A DNA stretch of 12,928 nt from JBOGEN01 sp050743265 (GCA_050743265.1 JBOGEN010000075.1:1-12928), one strand, 5' to 3'. Positions 1 through 6,649 are shown, counted from the stretch's first letter. Program-made: numbers and translations. Notes: generated from the sequence alone by a model not told the origin.

Positions 1-479
1 GCCGCTGCCCGGGCCACCGTGAGGACGGTCCCCTCGACCGGAGACCCCACGGCGGCGTACCCGAGGTCGGCCGCGCGGCGCAGCGCGGCCGCCAGGGCCT
101 CCCCGTCCGCGCGGACGCCCCCGCCGAGCTCCTCGGTCAGCCCCCGCAGCAGCTGGGACAGGATGACGCCGGAGTTCCCCTGTGCGCCGAGCAGGGCCGC
201 GTGCGCGATCGTCCGCAGGGTGCCCGCCAGGTCACCCGCGCCGGACGCGGCGGCCCCCTCCGCATGCGGGCCGGCGCCGTCGACCCCGAGTGCCTCGACG
301 ACCGCCTCCATGGTCAGGCAGAGGTTCGTCCCGGTGTCGCCGTCGGGCACCGGGTAGACGTTGATCGTGTCGATCTCCACCCGCGCCTGGTGCAGGTCAC
401 GCAGGCCGACCCGGCACCAGCGGTTGACCGCTTCGGCGTCCAGCGTGGCCGGCACGTGATCCTCCGCGTCTGTCCTCAT
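1..479 (-). CDS. DAK2/DhaL-domain protein (FakA/YloV-like), partial, C-terminus beyond window
   Basis: Reading the minus strand from ATG at 479 gives 159 codons open to the window edge. Residues 40-53 read NVYPVPDGDTGTNL, the DhaL nucleotide/Mg-binding loop whose aspartates (here D46 and D48) coordinate metal-ATP. A later GAQGNSGVILSQLLRG segment is also typical of the DhaL all-helical kinase domain. The family includes dihydroxyacetone-kinase ADP-binding subunits and FakA, the ATP-binding subunit of fatty acid kinase. In many bacteria a YloV/FakA-type gene lies next to rpmB and is followed by recG, which fits this position divergent from rpmB. The substrate cannot be told from the N-terminus; the FakB-binding C-terminal half would lie outside the window. 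The start is supported by a GGGGACG stretch just before the ATG. Family assignment is firm, precise function is not. Confidence 0.88.
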   Translation of the reverse strand, partial: MRTDAEDHVPATLDAEAVNRWCRVGLRDLHQARVEIDTINVYPVPDGDTGTNLCLTMEAVVEALGVDGAGPHAEGAAASGAGDLAGTLRTIAHAALLGAQGNSGVILSQLLRGLTEELGGGVRADGEALAAALRRAADLGYAAVGSPVEGTVLTVARAA

Positions 480-595
480 GCGTCCCCGTGATCGTCCCCG
501 AGGTGGCGGCCCCGGTGGCCCGGGCTGGTCACCACGCACGTGCGCAGGAAGGGTAGTCAACGCCGGGGACGGTGCGGCGGGGCCGCAGGGTCGGG

Positions 596-627
596 TAGCC
601 TGTCCGAGTTGCCCGGCCTTCCCGGGC
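596..627 (+). promoter_or_regulatory. Candidate rpmB promoter -10 and leader hairpin
   Basis: The 185-base region between the divergent DhaL gene and rpmB contains TAGCCT at 596-601, matching the actinobacterial -10 pattern TAnnnT, with no convincing -35 box 17 bases upstream. A transcript starting near 608 would begin with a short hairpin, GCCCGG at 611-616 pairing with CCGGGC at 622-627. On the opposite strand TTGACT (555-560 reversed) resembles a -35 box for the DhaL gene, but I find no matching -10. These are motif matches only. Confidence 0.3.
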
Positions 628-664
628 GTCCGCACGAGACCACCCCATGACTTGGAGAGCGACC

Positions 665-850
665 GTGGCTGCCGTCTGCGACGTCTGCGGTAAGGGCCCG
701 GGGTTCGGGAACAACATCTCCCACTCCCACCGCCGCACCCGCCGCCGCTGGAACCCGAACATCCAGACGGTGCACGCCGTGGTCGGGCGGACGCCGAAGC
801 GGCTCAACGTCTGCACCTCCTGCATCAAGGCGGGCAAGGTCACCCGCTAG
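665..850 (+). CDS. rpmB: 50S ribosomal protein L28, four-cysteine (zinc-ribbon, C+) form
   Basis: The 61-residue protein begins VAAVCDVCGKGPGFGNNISH and carries the L28 basic core (SHSHRRTRRRWNPNIQ), binding 23S rRNA in the large subunit. Two CxxC pairs, CDVC at 5-8 and CTSC near the C-terminus, make it the zinc-binding C+ type; actinobacteria often also have a C- paralog induced by zinc starvation under Zur control. The start is GTG at 665 rather than the ATG at 647: GGAGAG at 654-659 lies five bases before the GTG, and homologs begin M-A-A-V-C. It is transcribed alone, divergent from the DhaL gene and convergent with the GNAT gene. Confidence 0.96.
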   Translation: MAAVCDVCGKGPGFGNNISHSHRRTRRRWNPNIQTVHAVVGRTPKRLNVCTSCIKAGKVTR

Positions 851-863
851 CCCTGCCTTCCCC

Positions 864-893
864 ACCCGCGCCGCCTCACGCGCTGGCACGGGT
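864..893. terminator. Stem-loop between convergent rpmB and GNAT genes, probable terminator
   Basis: ACCCGCGCC at 864-872 pairs with GGCACGGGT at 885-893 around a 12-base loop. There is one C-A mismatch in the plus-strand transcript, which becomes a G-U wobble in the minus-strand transcript. It lies midway in the 55-base gap between the rpmB stop and the GNAT stop, where a shared terminator is expected. There is only a TTT after the stem on the plus strand and no U-tract on the minus strand, so its efficiency is uncertain. Confidence 0.45.
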
Positions 894-905
894 TTCCGCT
901 CCTGC

Positions 906-1427
906 TCAGTCCGCGCCCGGGACGGCCAGGTCCTTGGCGAAGCACGCGGAGCCGGGGGCGCACCGGTAGTACCCGTACGGGGCGACGCGCCGGTAACCCG
1001 AGGACGCGTAGAGCGCCATCGCCTCGGGCTGGCGGTCGCCGGTCTCCAGGCACAGCTCGGCGTACCCGAGCGAGCGCGCGGTGTCCTCGAGCGCGGCCAG
1101 CAGGACGCGGGACAGGCCCTGCCTGCGGTGCGCGGGGTCGACGAACATGCGCTTGAGCTCCCCCACGGCGGGCTCGTACCGGCGTACGCCGCCGCAGGCG
1201 ATGGGACGCTCCACCCCGTCGGCCAGGTGGTACCCCACGAGGAACGCTCCACCCGGCGCAGCGAACTCGGCGGGGTCGACGGGCGTGCCGTCGGGGCCGC
1301 CGTAGCGCACGACGTACTCCTGTTGCACGAGCTCGACGAGCTGGGCCGCGGCGTCGGAGTCGTACGGCTCGCGCCGCAGGACGAAGTCGCCGGCCGGCGA
1401 GGACACCTCGGACCCGGCGGCGCTCAT
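906..1427 (-). CDS. GNAT-family N-acetyltransferase
   Basis: This 173-residue protein is a single GNAT domain. Motif A is ELKRMFVDPAHRRQGLSR (residues 90-107), with the RRQGLS pyrophosphate-binding loop for acetyl-CoA. Motif B is LETGDRQPEAMALYASSGYR (127-146), followed by VAPYGYY, typical of small GNATs that acetylate amino or other small-molecule groups. The acceptor substrate cannot be predicted. Its ATG overlaps the thiD stop in an ATGA tetranucleotide (1424-1427), so it is very likely translated by coupling as the last gene of thiL-thiD-GNAT. A link to thiamine metabolism is only suggested by position. It converges on rpmB. The first 13 residues are Ser/Ala/Gly-rich and poorly constrained. 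Confidence 0.85.
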   Translation of the reverse strand: MSAAGSEVSSPAGDFVLRREPYDSDAAAQLVELVQQEYVVRYGGPDGTPVDPAEFAAPGGAFLVGYHLADGVERPIACGGVRRYEPAVGELKRMFVDPAHRRQGLSRVLLAALEDTARSLGYAELCLETGDRQPEAMALYASSGYRRVAPYGYYRCAPGSACFAKDLAVPGAD

Positions 1428-2269
1428 GCCCGCTGAGCTCCCGAGCGAGCTCCCCGCTGAGCCTCCCGGTGTGCCCAGCCGTGGTCGACCGGCCCGATGC
1501 CGGTGCCGAGCGGGAAGCCGGCGGCCACCGCGCCGGACACGTAGTCCTTCGCCCGGCGGACGGCCTCGACGGTGTCGTCCCCCCATGCGAGGAAGGACGC
1601 GACGGCGCTGGCCAGCGTGCAGCCCGTTCCGTGGGTGTGCCGGTTGTCGTGGCGGGGGGCGCTGAACCAGTGCGCCTGCACGCCGTCGAAGAGGAGGTCG
1701 GCGGCCTCGTCGTCCCCGGGCAGGTGCCCGCCCTTGACGAGGACCCACTCGGGCCCGAGCGCCCGGACGGCCTCCGCCGCCTCCCGCATCCCCGCGCGGT
1801 CGGTGACCTTCACGCCGGTGAGCTGGGCGACCTCGTACAGGTTGGGGGTCGCGACCGTGGCGAGGGGCAGCACCCGGTCGCGGACCGTGGCCACGGCCTC
1901 GGCGGCGAGCAGCGCATCGCCGTGCTTCGAGACACCGACGGGGTCGACGACCACAGGGATCCCGGCCGCACGCACGCCGTCGAGCAGGTCGGACACAGTC
2001 TCCACGAGCGCGGTGGACGCGAGCATGCCCGTCTTCACGGCCTGGACGCCGATGTCGTCGACCACGCTGCGGAACTGTGCCCGTACCGCCTCGACCGGCA
2101 GCTCCCAGTAGCCCTGCACGCCGAGGGAGTTCTGGGCGGTGACGGCGGTCACCACGCTCATGCCATGGACGCCGCACGCCAGCATCGTCTTGAGGTCGGC
2201 CTGGATACCCGCTCCGCCACCGGAGTCCGACCCGGCCACGGTGAGTACGCGGGGTGGGGCGTCAGCCAT
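1424..2269 (-). CDS. thiD: Bifunctional hydroxymethylpyrimidine / HMP-phosphate kinase
   Basis: The 281-residue ribokinase-fold enzyme converts HMP-P to HMP-PP (and HMP to HMP-P) for thiamine synthesis. VAGSDSGGGAGIQADLK at 11-27 is the signature substrate-binding segment. TAQNSLGVQ at 44-52 and KTGML at 79-83 are conserved. DPVGVSKHGDALL (109-121) matches the actinobacterial form, and HGTGCTLASA at 213-222 holds the catalytic Cys217 and the anion hole. Length is slightly above the usual 260-270 because of a Gly/Arg/Gln-rich tail (from about residue 268) encoded by short internal repeats. It lies 50 bases after thiL and overlaps the downstream GNAT start by four bases. No strong ribosome-binding site is seen before the ATG (GTAGGC is the best), which suggests it depends on transcription from thiL. 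Confidence 0.95.
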   Translation of the reverse strand: MADAPPRVLTVAGSDSGGGAGIQADLKTMLACGVHGMSVVTAVTAQNSLGVQGYWELPVEAVRAQFRSVVDDIGVQAVKTGMLASTALVETVSDLLDGVRAAGIPVVVDPVGVSKHGDALLAAEAVATVRDRVLPLATVATPNLYEVAQLTGVKVTDRAGMREAAEAVRALGPEWVLVKGGHLPGDDEAADLLFDGVQAHWFSAPRHDNRHTHGTGCTLASAVASFLAWGDDTVEAVRRAKDYVSGAVAAGFPLGTGIGPVDHGWAHREAQRGARSGAQRA

Positions 2270-2319
2270 GTGCGGCAGCCTACGTGGGGGCCGGCCGGCA
2301 GGGCGCGCCCTGCCCGGGC

Positions 2320-3303
2320 TCAGCGGCGGAAGTGGTCGTGCCCTCCGCCGTCCCAGGCCGTGCCGTCGACCGTCACGCCCTCGCCGTCCTCGACGCGGCC
2401 GACGACCCGCACCCCGTCCGGGAGCGCCGTCCCGGCCGGAACGGTGGCCGCGAGGGCGTGGTCGTCGCCCCCGGTGAGCAACCAGTCGTACGGCTCGGCA
2501 TGCAGCGCCCCGGCCACCTCGGCCATCACGTCCGGGACGTCGAACGCCGCCCGGTCCAGAGACACCCTCACCCCGCTGGCCTCCGCCACGTGGCGCAGGT
2601 CGGCCACGAGCCCGTCGCTCACGTCCACCATCGCCGTGGCCCCCCGGCGGGCCAGCTCGGGGCCGAGGGCGTACGGCGGCTCGGGACGGCGGTGCGCCTC
2701 GACGAGCGCCTTTGGCGAGCGGAACCCCCGGCCGAGCACGGCGAGCCCGGCGGCGGCCCAGCCGGTACGCCCGGCGAGCACGACGAGGTCTCCCGGACGC
2801 GCCCCCGACCGCAGCACGGGGTCACGCCCCTCCAGGTCCCCGAGGGCCGTGACCGCGATCGTCACCGCCGAGGCGGCCACGATGTCCCCACCGGCGACGG
2901 ACGCGGCGACGAGCGCGGCCTCGTCCCGCAGCCCGTCAGCGAGCCCCAGCGCCCAGTCGGCGGGCAGGTCCGCTGGGGCCCCCAGCCCGACGAGCAGAAC
3001 GGTCGGGACCGCTCCCATGGCCACGACGTCCGCACAGTTCTGCGCCGCGGCCTTGCGCCCGATGTCGTACGCCGACGACCACTCGCGGCGGAAGTGCCGC
3101 CCCTCGACGAGCAGGTCCGTGGTGGCCACGACTCGGCCGTCCGGCGCGGTGACGACGGCGGCGTCGTCACCAGGCCCCACCCAGACCGCAGGCCCCTGCG
3201 GCAGCCGCGCGGCGATGGCGGCGATGAGCTCGAACTCGCCGAGCTCGCCGACCGTCCGGCCGGGCTCGCCCTCTGGGGGCCCGGCCATCTGCGGCGGGGT
3301 CAT
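2320..3303 (-). CDS. thiL: Thiamine-monophosphate kinase
   Basis: ThiL phosphorylates thiamine monophosphate to the cofactor thiamine diphosphate. The 327-residue protein belongs to the PurM/AIR-synthase-like fold. GPGDDAAVV at 43-51 and TTDLLVEGRHF at 61-71 are the metal/ATP-binding motifs, ADVVAMGAVPT is at 91-101, GGDIVAAS at 138-145, DVSDGL at 227-232, and LTGGDDHAL at 276-284, where GGEDYEL is more usual. The start at 3303 is preferred over an internal ATG at 3288 because AGGAG lies just upstream; the open frame continues further but homologs do not. It is the first gene of thiL-thiD-GNAT and diverges from the AsnC-type gene across about 75 bases. Confidence 0.95.
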   Translation of the reverse strand: MTPPQMAGPPEGEPGRTVGELGEFELIAAIAARLPQGPAVWVGPGDDAAVVTAPDGRVVATTDLLVEGRHFRREWSSAYDIGRKAAAQNCADVVAMGAVPTVLLVGLGAPADLPADWALGLADGLRDEAALVAASVAGGDIVAASAVTIAVTALGDLEGRDPVLRSGARPGDLVVLAGRTGWAAAGLAVLGRGFRSPKALVEAHRRPEPPYALGPELARRGATAMVDVSDGLVADLRHVAEASGVRVSLDRAAFDVPDVMAEVAGALHAEPYDWLLTGGDDHALAATVPAGTALPDGVRVVGRVEDGEGVTVDGTAWDGGGHDHFRR

Positions 3304-3332
3304 CTGCTCCTCATCCTCCTCGTCGGACGCGG

Positions 3333-3338
3333 TAGCGT
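3333..3338 (+). promoter_or_regulatory. Candidate -10 element upstream of the AsnC-type gene
   Basis: TAGCGT fits the actinobacterial -10 pattern TAnnnT and lies about 40 bases before the GTG start at 3379. No recognisable -35 is present at the expected place, where the thiL ribosome-binding region lies. The divergent thiL promoter must also fall in or near this 75-base gap but I cannot place it. Confidence 0.3.
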
Positions 3339-3378
3339 GATCGGCGCTCAGCGATCGACCCCGAGTGGGAGGACGACC

Positions 3379-3615
3379 GTGGTGGTGCAGGCCTACATCC
3401 TGATCCAGACCGAGGTCGGCAAGGCGGCCACGGTCGCGCGAGAGATCGCGAACATCAAGGGCGTCACCTCCGCGGAGGACGTCACGGGTCCCTATGACGT
3501 GATCGTGCGCGCCGAGGCGCGGGACGTGGATGAGCTGGGCCAGCTCGTCGTCGCCCGGGTCCAGAACGTCGAGGGCATCACCAGGACGCTGACCTGCCCC
3601 GTGGTCCACATCTGA
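3379..3615 (+). CDS. Stand-alone AsnC/Lrp-type ligand-binding (RAM) domain protein
   Basis: The 78-residue product is only the C-terminal RAM domain (beta-alpha-beta-beta-alpha-beta) of Lrp/AsnC regulators. VQAYILIQTEVGKAATVARE and GVTSAEDVTGPYDVIVRAEA are followed by a helix and GITRTLTCPVVHI. There is no helix-turn-helix, so it cannot bind DNA by itself; related proteins form dimers and octamers that bind amino acids or other small molecules. Close homologs sit beside thiL or ddl in many actinobacteria and have no established role that I know of. Three GTG codons in a row (3379, 3382, 3385) could be the start. GGGAGG at 3367-3372 places 3379 (six bases) or 3382 (nine bases) best, and homologs beginning M-V-Q-A-Y favour 3382. 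The DUF3515 gene follows within 20 bases. Confidence 0.9.
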   Translation: MVVQAYILIQTEVGKAATVAREIANIKGVTSAEDVTGPYDVIVRAEARDVDELGQLVVARVQNVEGITRTLTCPVVHI

Positions 3616-3620
3616 GCGCC

Positions 3621-3635
3621 GGAGGCCCCTCGCTG
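3621..3635 (+). promoter_or_regulatory. Strong ribosome-binding site preceding a CTG codon
   Basis: GGAGG at 3621-3625, six bases after the AsnC-type stop, is a perfect Shine-Dalgarno core. The codon at normal spacing (seven bases) in the DUF3515 reading frame is CTG at 3633-3635. No ATG, GTG or TTG exists in that frame between 3612 and 3797, so this site decides the most likely start of the next gene. Confidence 0.55.
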
Positions 3636-4352
3636 CACACGGCACGTCCCGTCCTGACCCAGTCTCCCGGAAGCCCGCCCCCGCGTCCGGCCCGGCGGCC
3701 ACGGGTCCGACGTGGGCGTGCGGCTCCGCGCGCGTCGGCGCTGATCGGGCTGGCGGCGCTCGCCCTGGCATCCGGCTGCAGCGCGGGGCCGGTCGAGGTG
3801 GACCCGCCCCAGCCCACCGGTGACGCGGCACGAGCCTGTACGCGCCTCATACGGTCGCTGCCCCAGGAGCTCGACGGTGAGCGGCAGCGGGACACGAAGC
3901 CGGCGTCCGAGTACACCGCGGCCTGGGGCGATCCACCGGTGGTGCTGCGCTGCGGGGTGCCGCGCCCGGCGGGGCTCCAGCCGACCTCGACCCTGTTCTC
4001 GGTGAACCGGGTCGACTGGTTCCCGGTCGAGCACGACGACGGGTCCGCGACGTTCACGACGACGGACCGGGTCGCGGACGTGGAGCTCGCCGTGCCCGAG
4101 GACCAGCAGCCCGGCGCGAACTACCTCGTCGACCTCGCGGTCCCTCTGGACGACACCGTGCCGGAGAAGAGCGGGCCGGTGTCCGGGAAGGACCCGAGAA
4201 GGGCAGGACAGGGCGCGGGCAGGACGCGAGGAACGAGGGCTAGCGCAGGCCGGTCGAGCGGCGCAGCGCGGCACCGAGCAGACGGTTCACCAGGGCTGGG
4301 TAGTCCACGCCTGAGGCCGCCCACATCCGCGGGAACATCGACGCGGGCGTGA
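3633..4352 (+). CDS. DUF3515 family lipoprotein, probable CTG start or frameshifted N-terminus
   Basis: From CTG 3633 the product is 239 residues. ALIGLAALALASGCS ends in a lipobox with the acylated cysteine at residue 49, marking a lipoprotein anchored to the outer face of the membrane. The mature part matches DUF3515: a conserved Cys69, LPQELDG, AAWGDPPVVLRCGV (96-109, with Cys107), FSVNRVDWF and TFTTTDRVADVEL. The function of this family is unknown; an M. tuberculosis relative lies at the same place in the chromosome. The first annotatable normal start (GTG 3798) would remove the whole signal peptide. Alternatives are the CTG codon after GGAGG, or a one-base frameshift joining GTG 3712 (V-G-V-R-L-R-A-R-R) to the hydrophobic stretch. 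The last 55-60 residues are basic low-complexity sequence, and the final 113 bases overlap the convergent ddl gene, so the true C-terminus is also doubtful. Family confidence is good; both ends are uncertain. Confidence 0.8.
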   Translation: MHTARPVLTQSPGSPPPRPARRPRVRRGRAAPRASALIGLAALALASGCSAGPVEVDPPQPTGDAARACTRLIRSLPQELDGERQRDTKPASEYTAAWGDPPVVLRCGVPRPAGLQPTSTLFSVNRVDWFPVEHDDGSATFTTTDRVADVELAVPEDQQPGANYLVDLAVPLDDTVPEKSGPVSGKDPRRAGQGAGRTRGTRASAGRSSGAARHRADGSPGLGSPRLRPPTSAGTSTRA

Positions 4353-5352
4353 ACCCCGGCATCGTGTTGAGCTCGTTCACCACGAGGCGTCCCTCGGTCG
4401 TGGAGAAGAAGTCGACCCGGGCGAGCCCCTCGCAGGACAGCGCGTCGAACGCGGCCAGGGCGAGCCGCTGCACCTGCTCCACGGCCGCGTCGGGCAGGTC
4501 AGCCGGCACGTCGAGGTCGGTGCCCTCGTCGAGGTACTTCGCCTCGAAGTCGTAGAAGGCGTGCGTCCCGTGCACGCGGACCTCGGCCGGCAGGCTCGCG
4601 ACCGGCCGCCCCTCGTCGTCCTCGAGGACGCCGCACTCGATCTCGCGTCCCTCGAGCTGCGCCTCGACGATGACCTTGGGGTCGTACCGGCGGGCCTCTT
4701 CGACAGCGTCCCCGAGCTCGGCGGGCCCGTCGACGCGGGAGATGCCGATGCTCGACCCCCCACGCGCGGGCTTGACGAAGACCGGCCAGCCCAGCGCCGC
4801 CACGGACTCGCGGACGGCCGCCTTGTCGTCCAGCCACTCGCGGGGGCGGACGACGACGTACGGGCCGATCGGCAGGCCGGCCCCGGCGAGGACGACCTTC
4901 ATGTAGTGCTTGTCCATGCCCGCCGCGCTGGCGAACACGCCCGAGCCCACGTACGGCACGCCGGCCATCTCGAGCAGGCCCTGGACGGTGCCGTCCTCGC
5001 CGTACGGGCCGTGCAGCAGCGGGAAGACGACGTCGACCTCGCCGAACGTCTGCGGCACCTGGCCGGGGTGGCGCACGACGATCTCGTGCGACCCCGTGTC
5101 GTTGACGAGGACCACCGACGTGCCCCCCTCGTCCACCTCGGGCAGCCGCCCCGCGGTGATCGCGAGCTTCTCCGGCTCGTCAGGCGCGAGCACCCAGCGG
5201 CCCTCGCGGGTGATGCCCACGGGCACGACGTCGTAGACGTCCCGGTCGAGCGCCGCGAGGACGCTGCCGGCGGTGACACACGAGACGGCGTGCTCGGAGC
5301 TGCGTCCGCCGAACACCACGGCGACCCTGGTCTTGCGCGGCTGGCCACTCAT
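4240..5352 (-). CDS. ddl: D-alanine--D-alanine ligase
   Basis: Ddl joins two D-alanines using ATP to make the dipeptide used by MurF in peptidoglycan precursor synthesis in the cytoplasm. The 370-residue ATP-grasp enzyme shows FGGRSSEHAVS (14-24), HGPYGEDGTVQGLLE (114-128), FVKPARGGSSIG (192-203), the omega-loop FYDFEAKYLD (266-275), and RVDFF plus VNELNTMPGFTPASMFP (325-341) with the Mg ligands. The YDFEAKY loop is the D-Ala-D-Ala type, not the D-Ala-D-Lac type of VanA-like ligases. It is the last gene of plsC-gpsA-PLP enzyme-ddl, starting ten bases after the previous stop. No purine-rich ribosome-binding site precedes its ATG (GCCTCGCGGCG), so translation may rely on coupling. Its 3' end overlaps the tail of the DUF3515 frame from the opposite strand. 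Confidence 0.96.
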   Translation of the reverse strand: MSGQPRKTRVAVVFGGRSSEHAVSCVTAGSVLAALDRDVYDVVPVGITREGRWVLAPDEPEKLAITAGRLPEVDEGGTSVVLVNDTGSHEIVVRHPGQVPQTFGEVDVVFPLLHGPYGEDGTVQGLLEMAGVPYVGSGVFASAAGMDKHYMKVVLAGAGLPIGPYVVVRPREWLDDKAAVRESVAALGWPVFVKPARGGSSIGISRVDGPAELGDAVEEARRYDPKVIVEAQLEGREIECGVLEDDEGRPVASLPAEVRVHGTHAFYDFEAKYLDEGTDLDVPADLPDAAVEQVQRLALAAFDALSCEGLARVDFFSTTEGRLVVNELNTMPGFTPASMFPRMWAASGVDYPALVNRLLGAALRRSTGLR

Positions 5353-5362
5353 CGCCGCGAGG

Positions 5363-6649
5363 CTACCGTCCGGGTGCGGCAGCGGACGCGTCGGCCAGCG
5401 CAGCGGTCACGTCGGCGACCAGGTCGTCCGGGTCCTCGAGACCGACCGAGATGCGGACCGCGGCCGGGGCGATGCCCGCGTCGGCGAGCGCCTCGTCGTC
5501 CAGCTGGCGGTGGCTGGTGGACGCCACGTGTCCGGCGACGGTGTGCACGCCGCCGAGGGAGGTGGCCACCGAGGCCAGGCACAGCCGGTCCGCGAACGCC
5601 TGGCCGGCCTCGCGGCCCCCGTGCGGGGTGACGGTGACGACGGCGCCGTACCGCGTGCCGCCCTCGCCGGCCAGGAACAGCCGCGCGGCGCGCTCGTGGT
5701 ACGGGCTGCCGGGCAGGCCTGGGTGGTCGACCCGGGCCACCTGCGGGTGCGCGGCCAGCACGGTGGCCAGCGCGAGGGCGCTGCGGCACTGGCGGTCCAC
5801 CCGCAGGACGAGGGTGGCGAGACCGCGCCGCAGGAGGAAGGCCTCGTCCGGGGCGAGCACACCGCCGGTCTCGACCCGCACCTCCCGGACGGCGGCGACC
5901 AGGTCGGGACGCCCCACCACGACACCGCCGGTCGCGTCGCTGTGCCCGCCGAGGTACTTGGTCGCGGAGTGCACCACCAGGTCGACCCCGAGGGCGAGCG
6001 GCCGGCACACGACCGGGGAGGCAAACGTCGAGTCGACGACGAGGACCGCCCCGGCCCGGTGTGCCACCTCCGCGAGGGCGGGCAGGTCGGGCACCGACAT
6101 GGTCGGGTTGGCCAGCGTCTCCGCGTACACGACGCGGGTGGAGCCCGGCCGAACGGCCGCCTCCACCGCCGCGGTGTCCGCCGTGTCGACGAGGGTGGTC
6201 TCCACGCCGAACCGGGCCAGGAGTCCGGTGAGCAGGGCGTACGTGCCGCCGTACACCTCGCGCGAGGCGACCACGTGGGCGCCGGCACCGGTGAGCGCCA
6301 GCATGCTGGCCGTGATGGCGGCCATGCCGGACGTGAACGCCTCGCCGGTGACCGGGTCCGCCGCACCGCGCTGCGCCCGCGGGCCCGCCTCGAGGGCGGC
6401 GACGGCGGCAGCGAACCCGTCCGCGCCCGGGTTGGCCACCCGGGCGTACGCGTACCCCTCGCGCTCCCCGCCGAGCACGGCGGCGTACTCGTCCGAGTCG
6501 GTGAACGCGTACGCCGAGCTGCGCCACACCGCCTGGCCGAGCGGACGTTGGGCGGGCTCCGGAGGCGCGGGCAGGTGGACGCCGCGGGTGTGCTCCCCGG
6601 GCGCTCCAGGACGGTGGGGACGGTCCTGCCGGTCGGGACGGTCGGGCAT
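5363..6649 (-). CDS. Cys/Met-metabolism PLP-dependent enzyme (cystathionine gamma-lyase/synthase-like)
   Basis: This 428-residue fold-type I PLP enzyme belongs to the trans-sulfuration family (cystathionine gamma-synthase, gamma- and beta-lyases, methionine gamma-lyase, O-acetylhomoserine sulfhydrylase). Visible active-site features are Y68-x-R70 (from the neighbouring subunit), SGMAAI at 107-112, VYGGT at 132-136 with the stacking tyrosine, the NPT motif in AETLANPTM (176-184), DSTFASP (206-212), HSATKYLGGH with PLP-lysine K231, SLGG at 364-367 and R399 in RISVGLEDP. YGGT rather than YGCT argues against a classical methionine gamma-lyase. H369 replaces the glutamate usually found after SLGGx in gamma-lyases and synthases, so substrate is open. 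The first 27 residues are a Pro/Arg/Asp/His low-complexity extension. Its ATG overlaps the gpsA stop (ATGA), placing it in an operon with lipid and cell-wall genes. Confidence 0.88.
   Translation of the reverse strand: MPDRPDRQDRPHRPGAPGEHTRGVHLPAPPEPAQRPLGQAVWRSSAYAFTDSDEYAAVLGGEREGYAYARVANPGADGFAAAVAALEAGPRAQRGAADPVTGEAFTSGMAAITASMLALTGAGAHVVASREVYGGTYALLTGLLARFGVETTLVDTADTAAVEAAVRPGSTRVVYAETLANPTMSVPDLPALAEVAHRAGAVLVVDSTFASPVVCRPLALGVDLVVHSATKYLGGHSDATGGVVVGRPDLVAAVREVRVETGGVLAPDEAFLLRRGLATLVLRVDRQCRSALALATVLAAHPQVARVDHPGLPGSPYHERAARLFLAGEGGTRYGAVVTVTPHGGREAGQAFADRLCLASVATSLGGVHTVAGHVASTSHRQLDDEALADAGIAPAAVRISVGLEDPDDLVADVTAALADASAAAPGR

Noticed and set aside
1424..1470. Short repeated CCCGCTGAGC/GAGCTCC pattern at the thiD 3' end
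   Set aside because: It only encodes the variable Gly/Arg/Gln tail of ThiD; too short and irregular to call a separate element.
2270..2319. Thiamine (TPP) riboswitch before thiD or thiL
   Set aside because: The gaps are too short and lack the CUGAGA and related conserved TPP-aptamer segments; thiL and thiD kinases often lack this control.
1469..3340. Open frame of over 600 codons on the plus strand across thiD and thiL
   Set aside because: It is antisense to two recognisable enzymes and has the low-complexity Arg/Pro/Ser/Gly composition produced by third-codon GC bias; no family motif is present.
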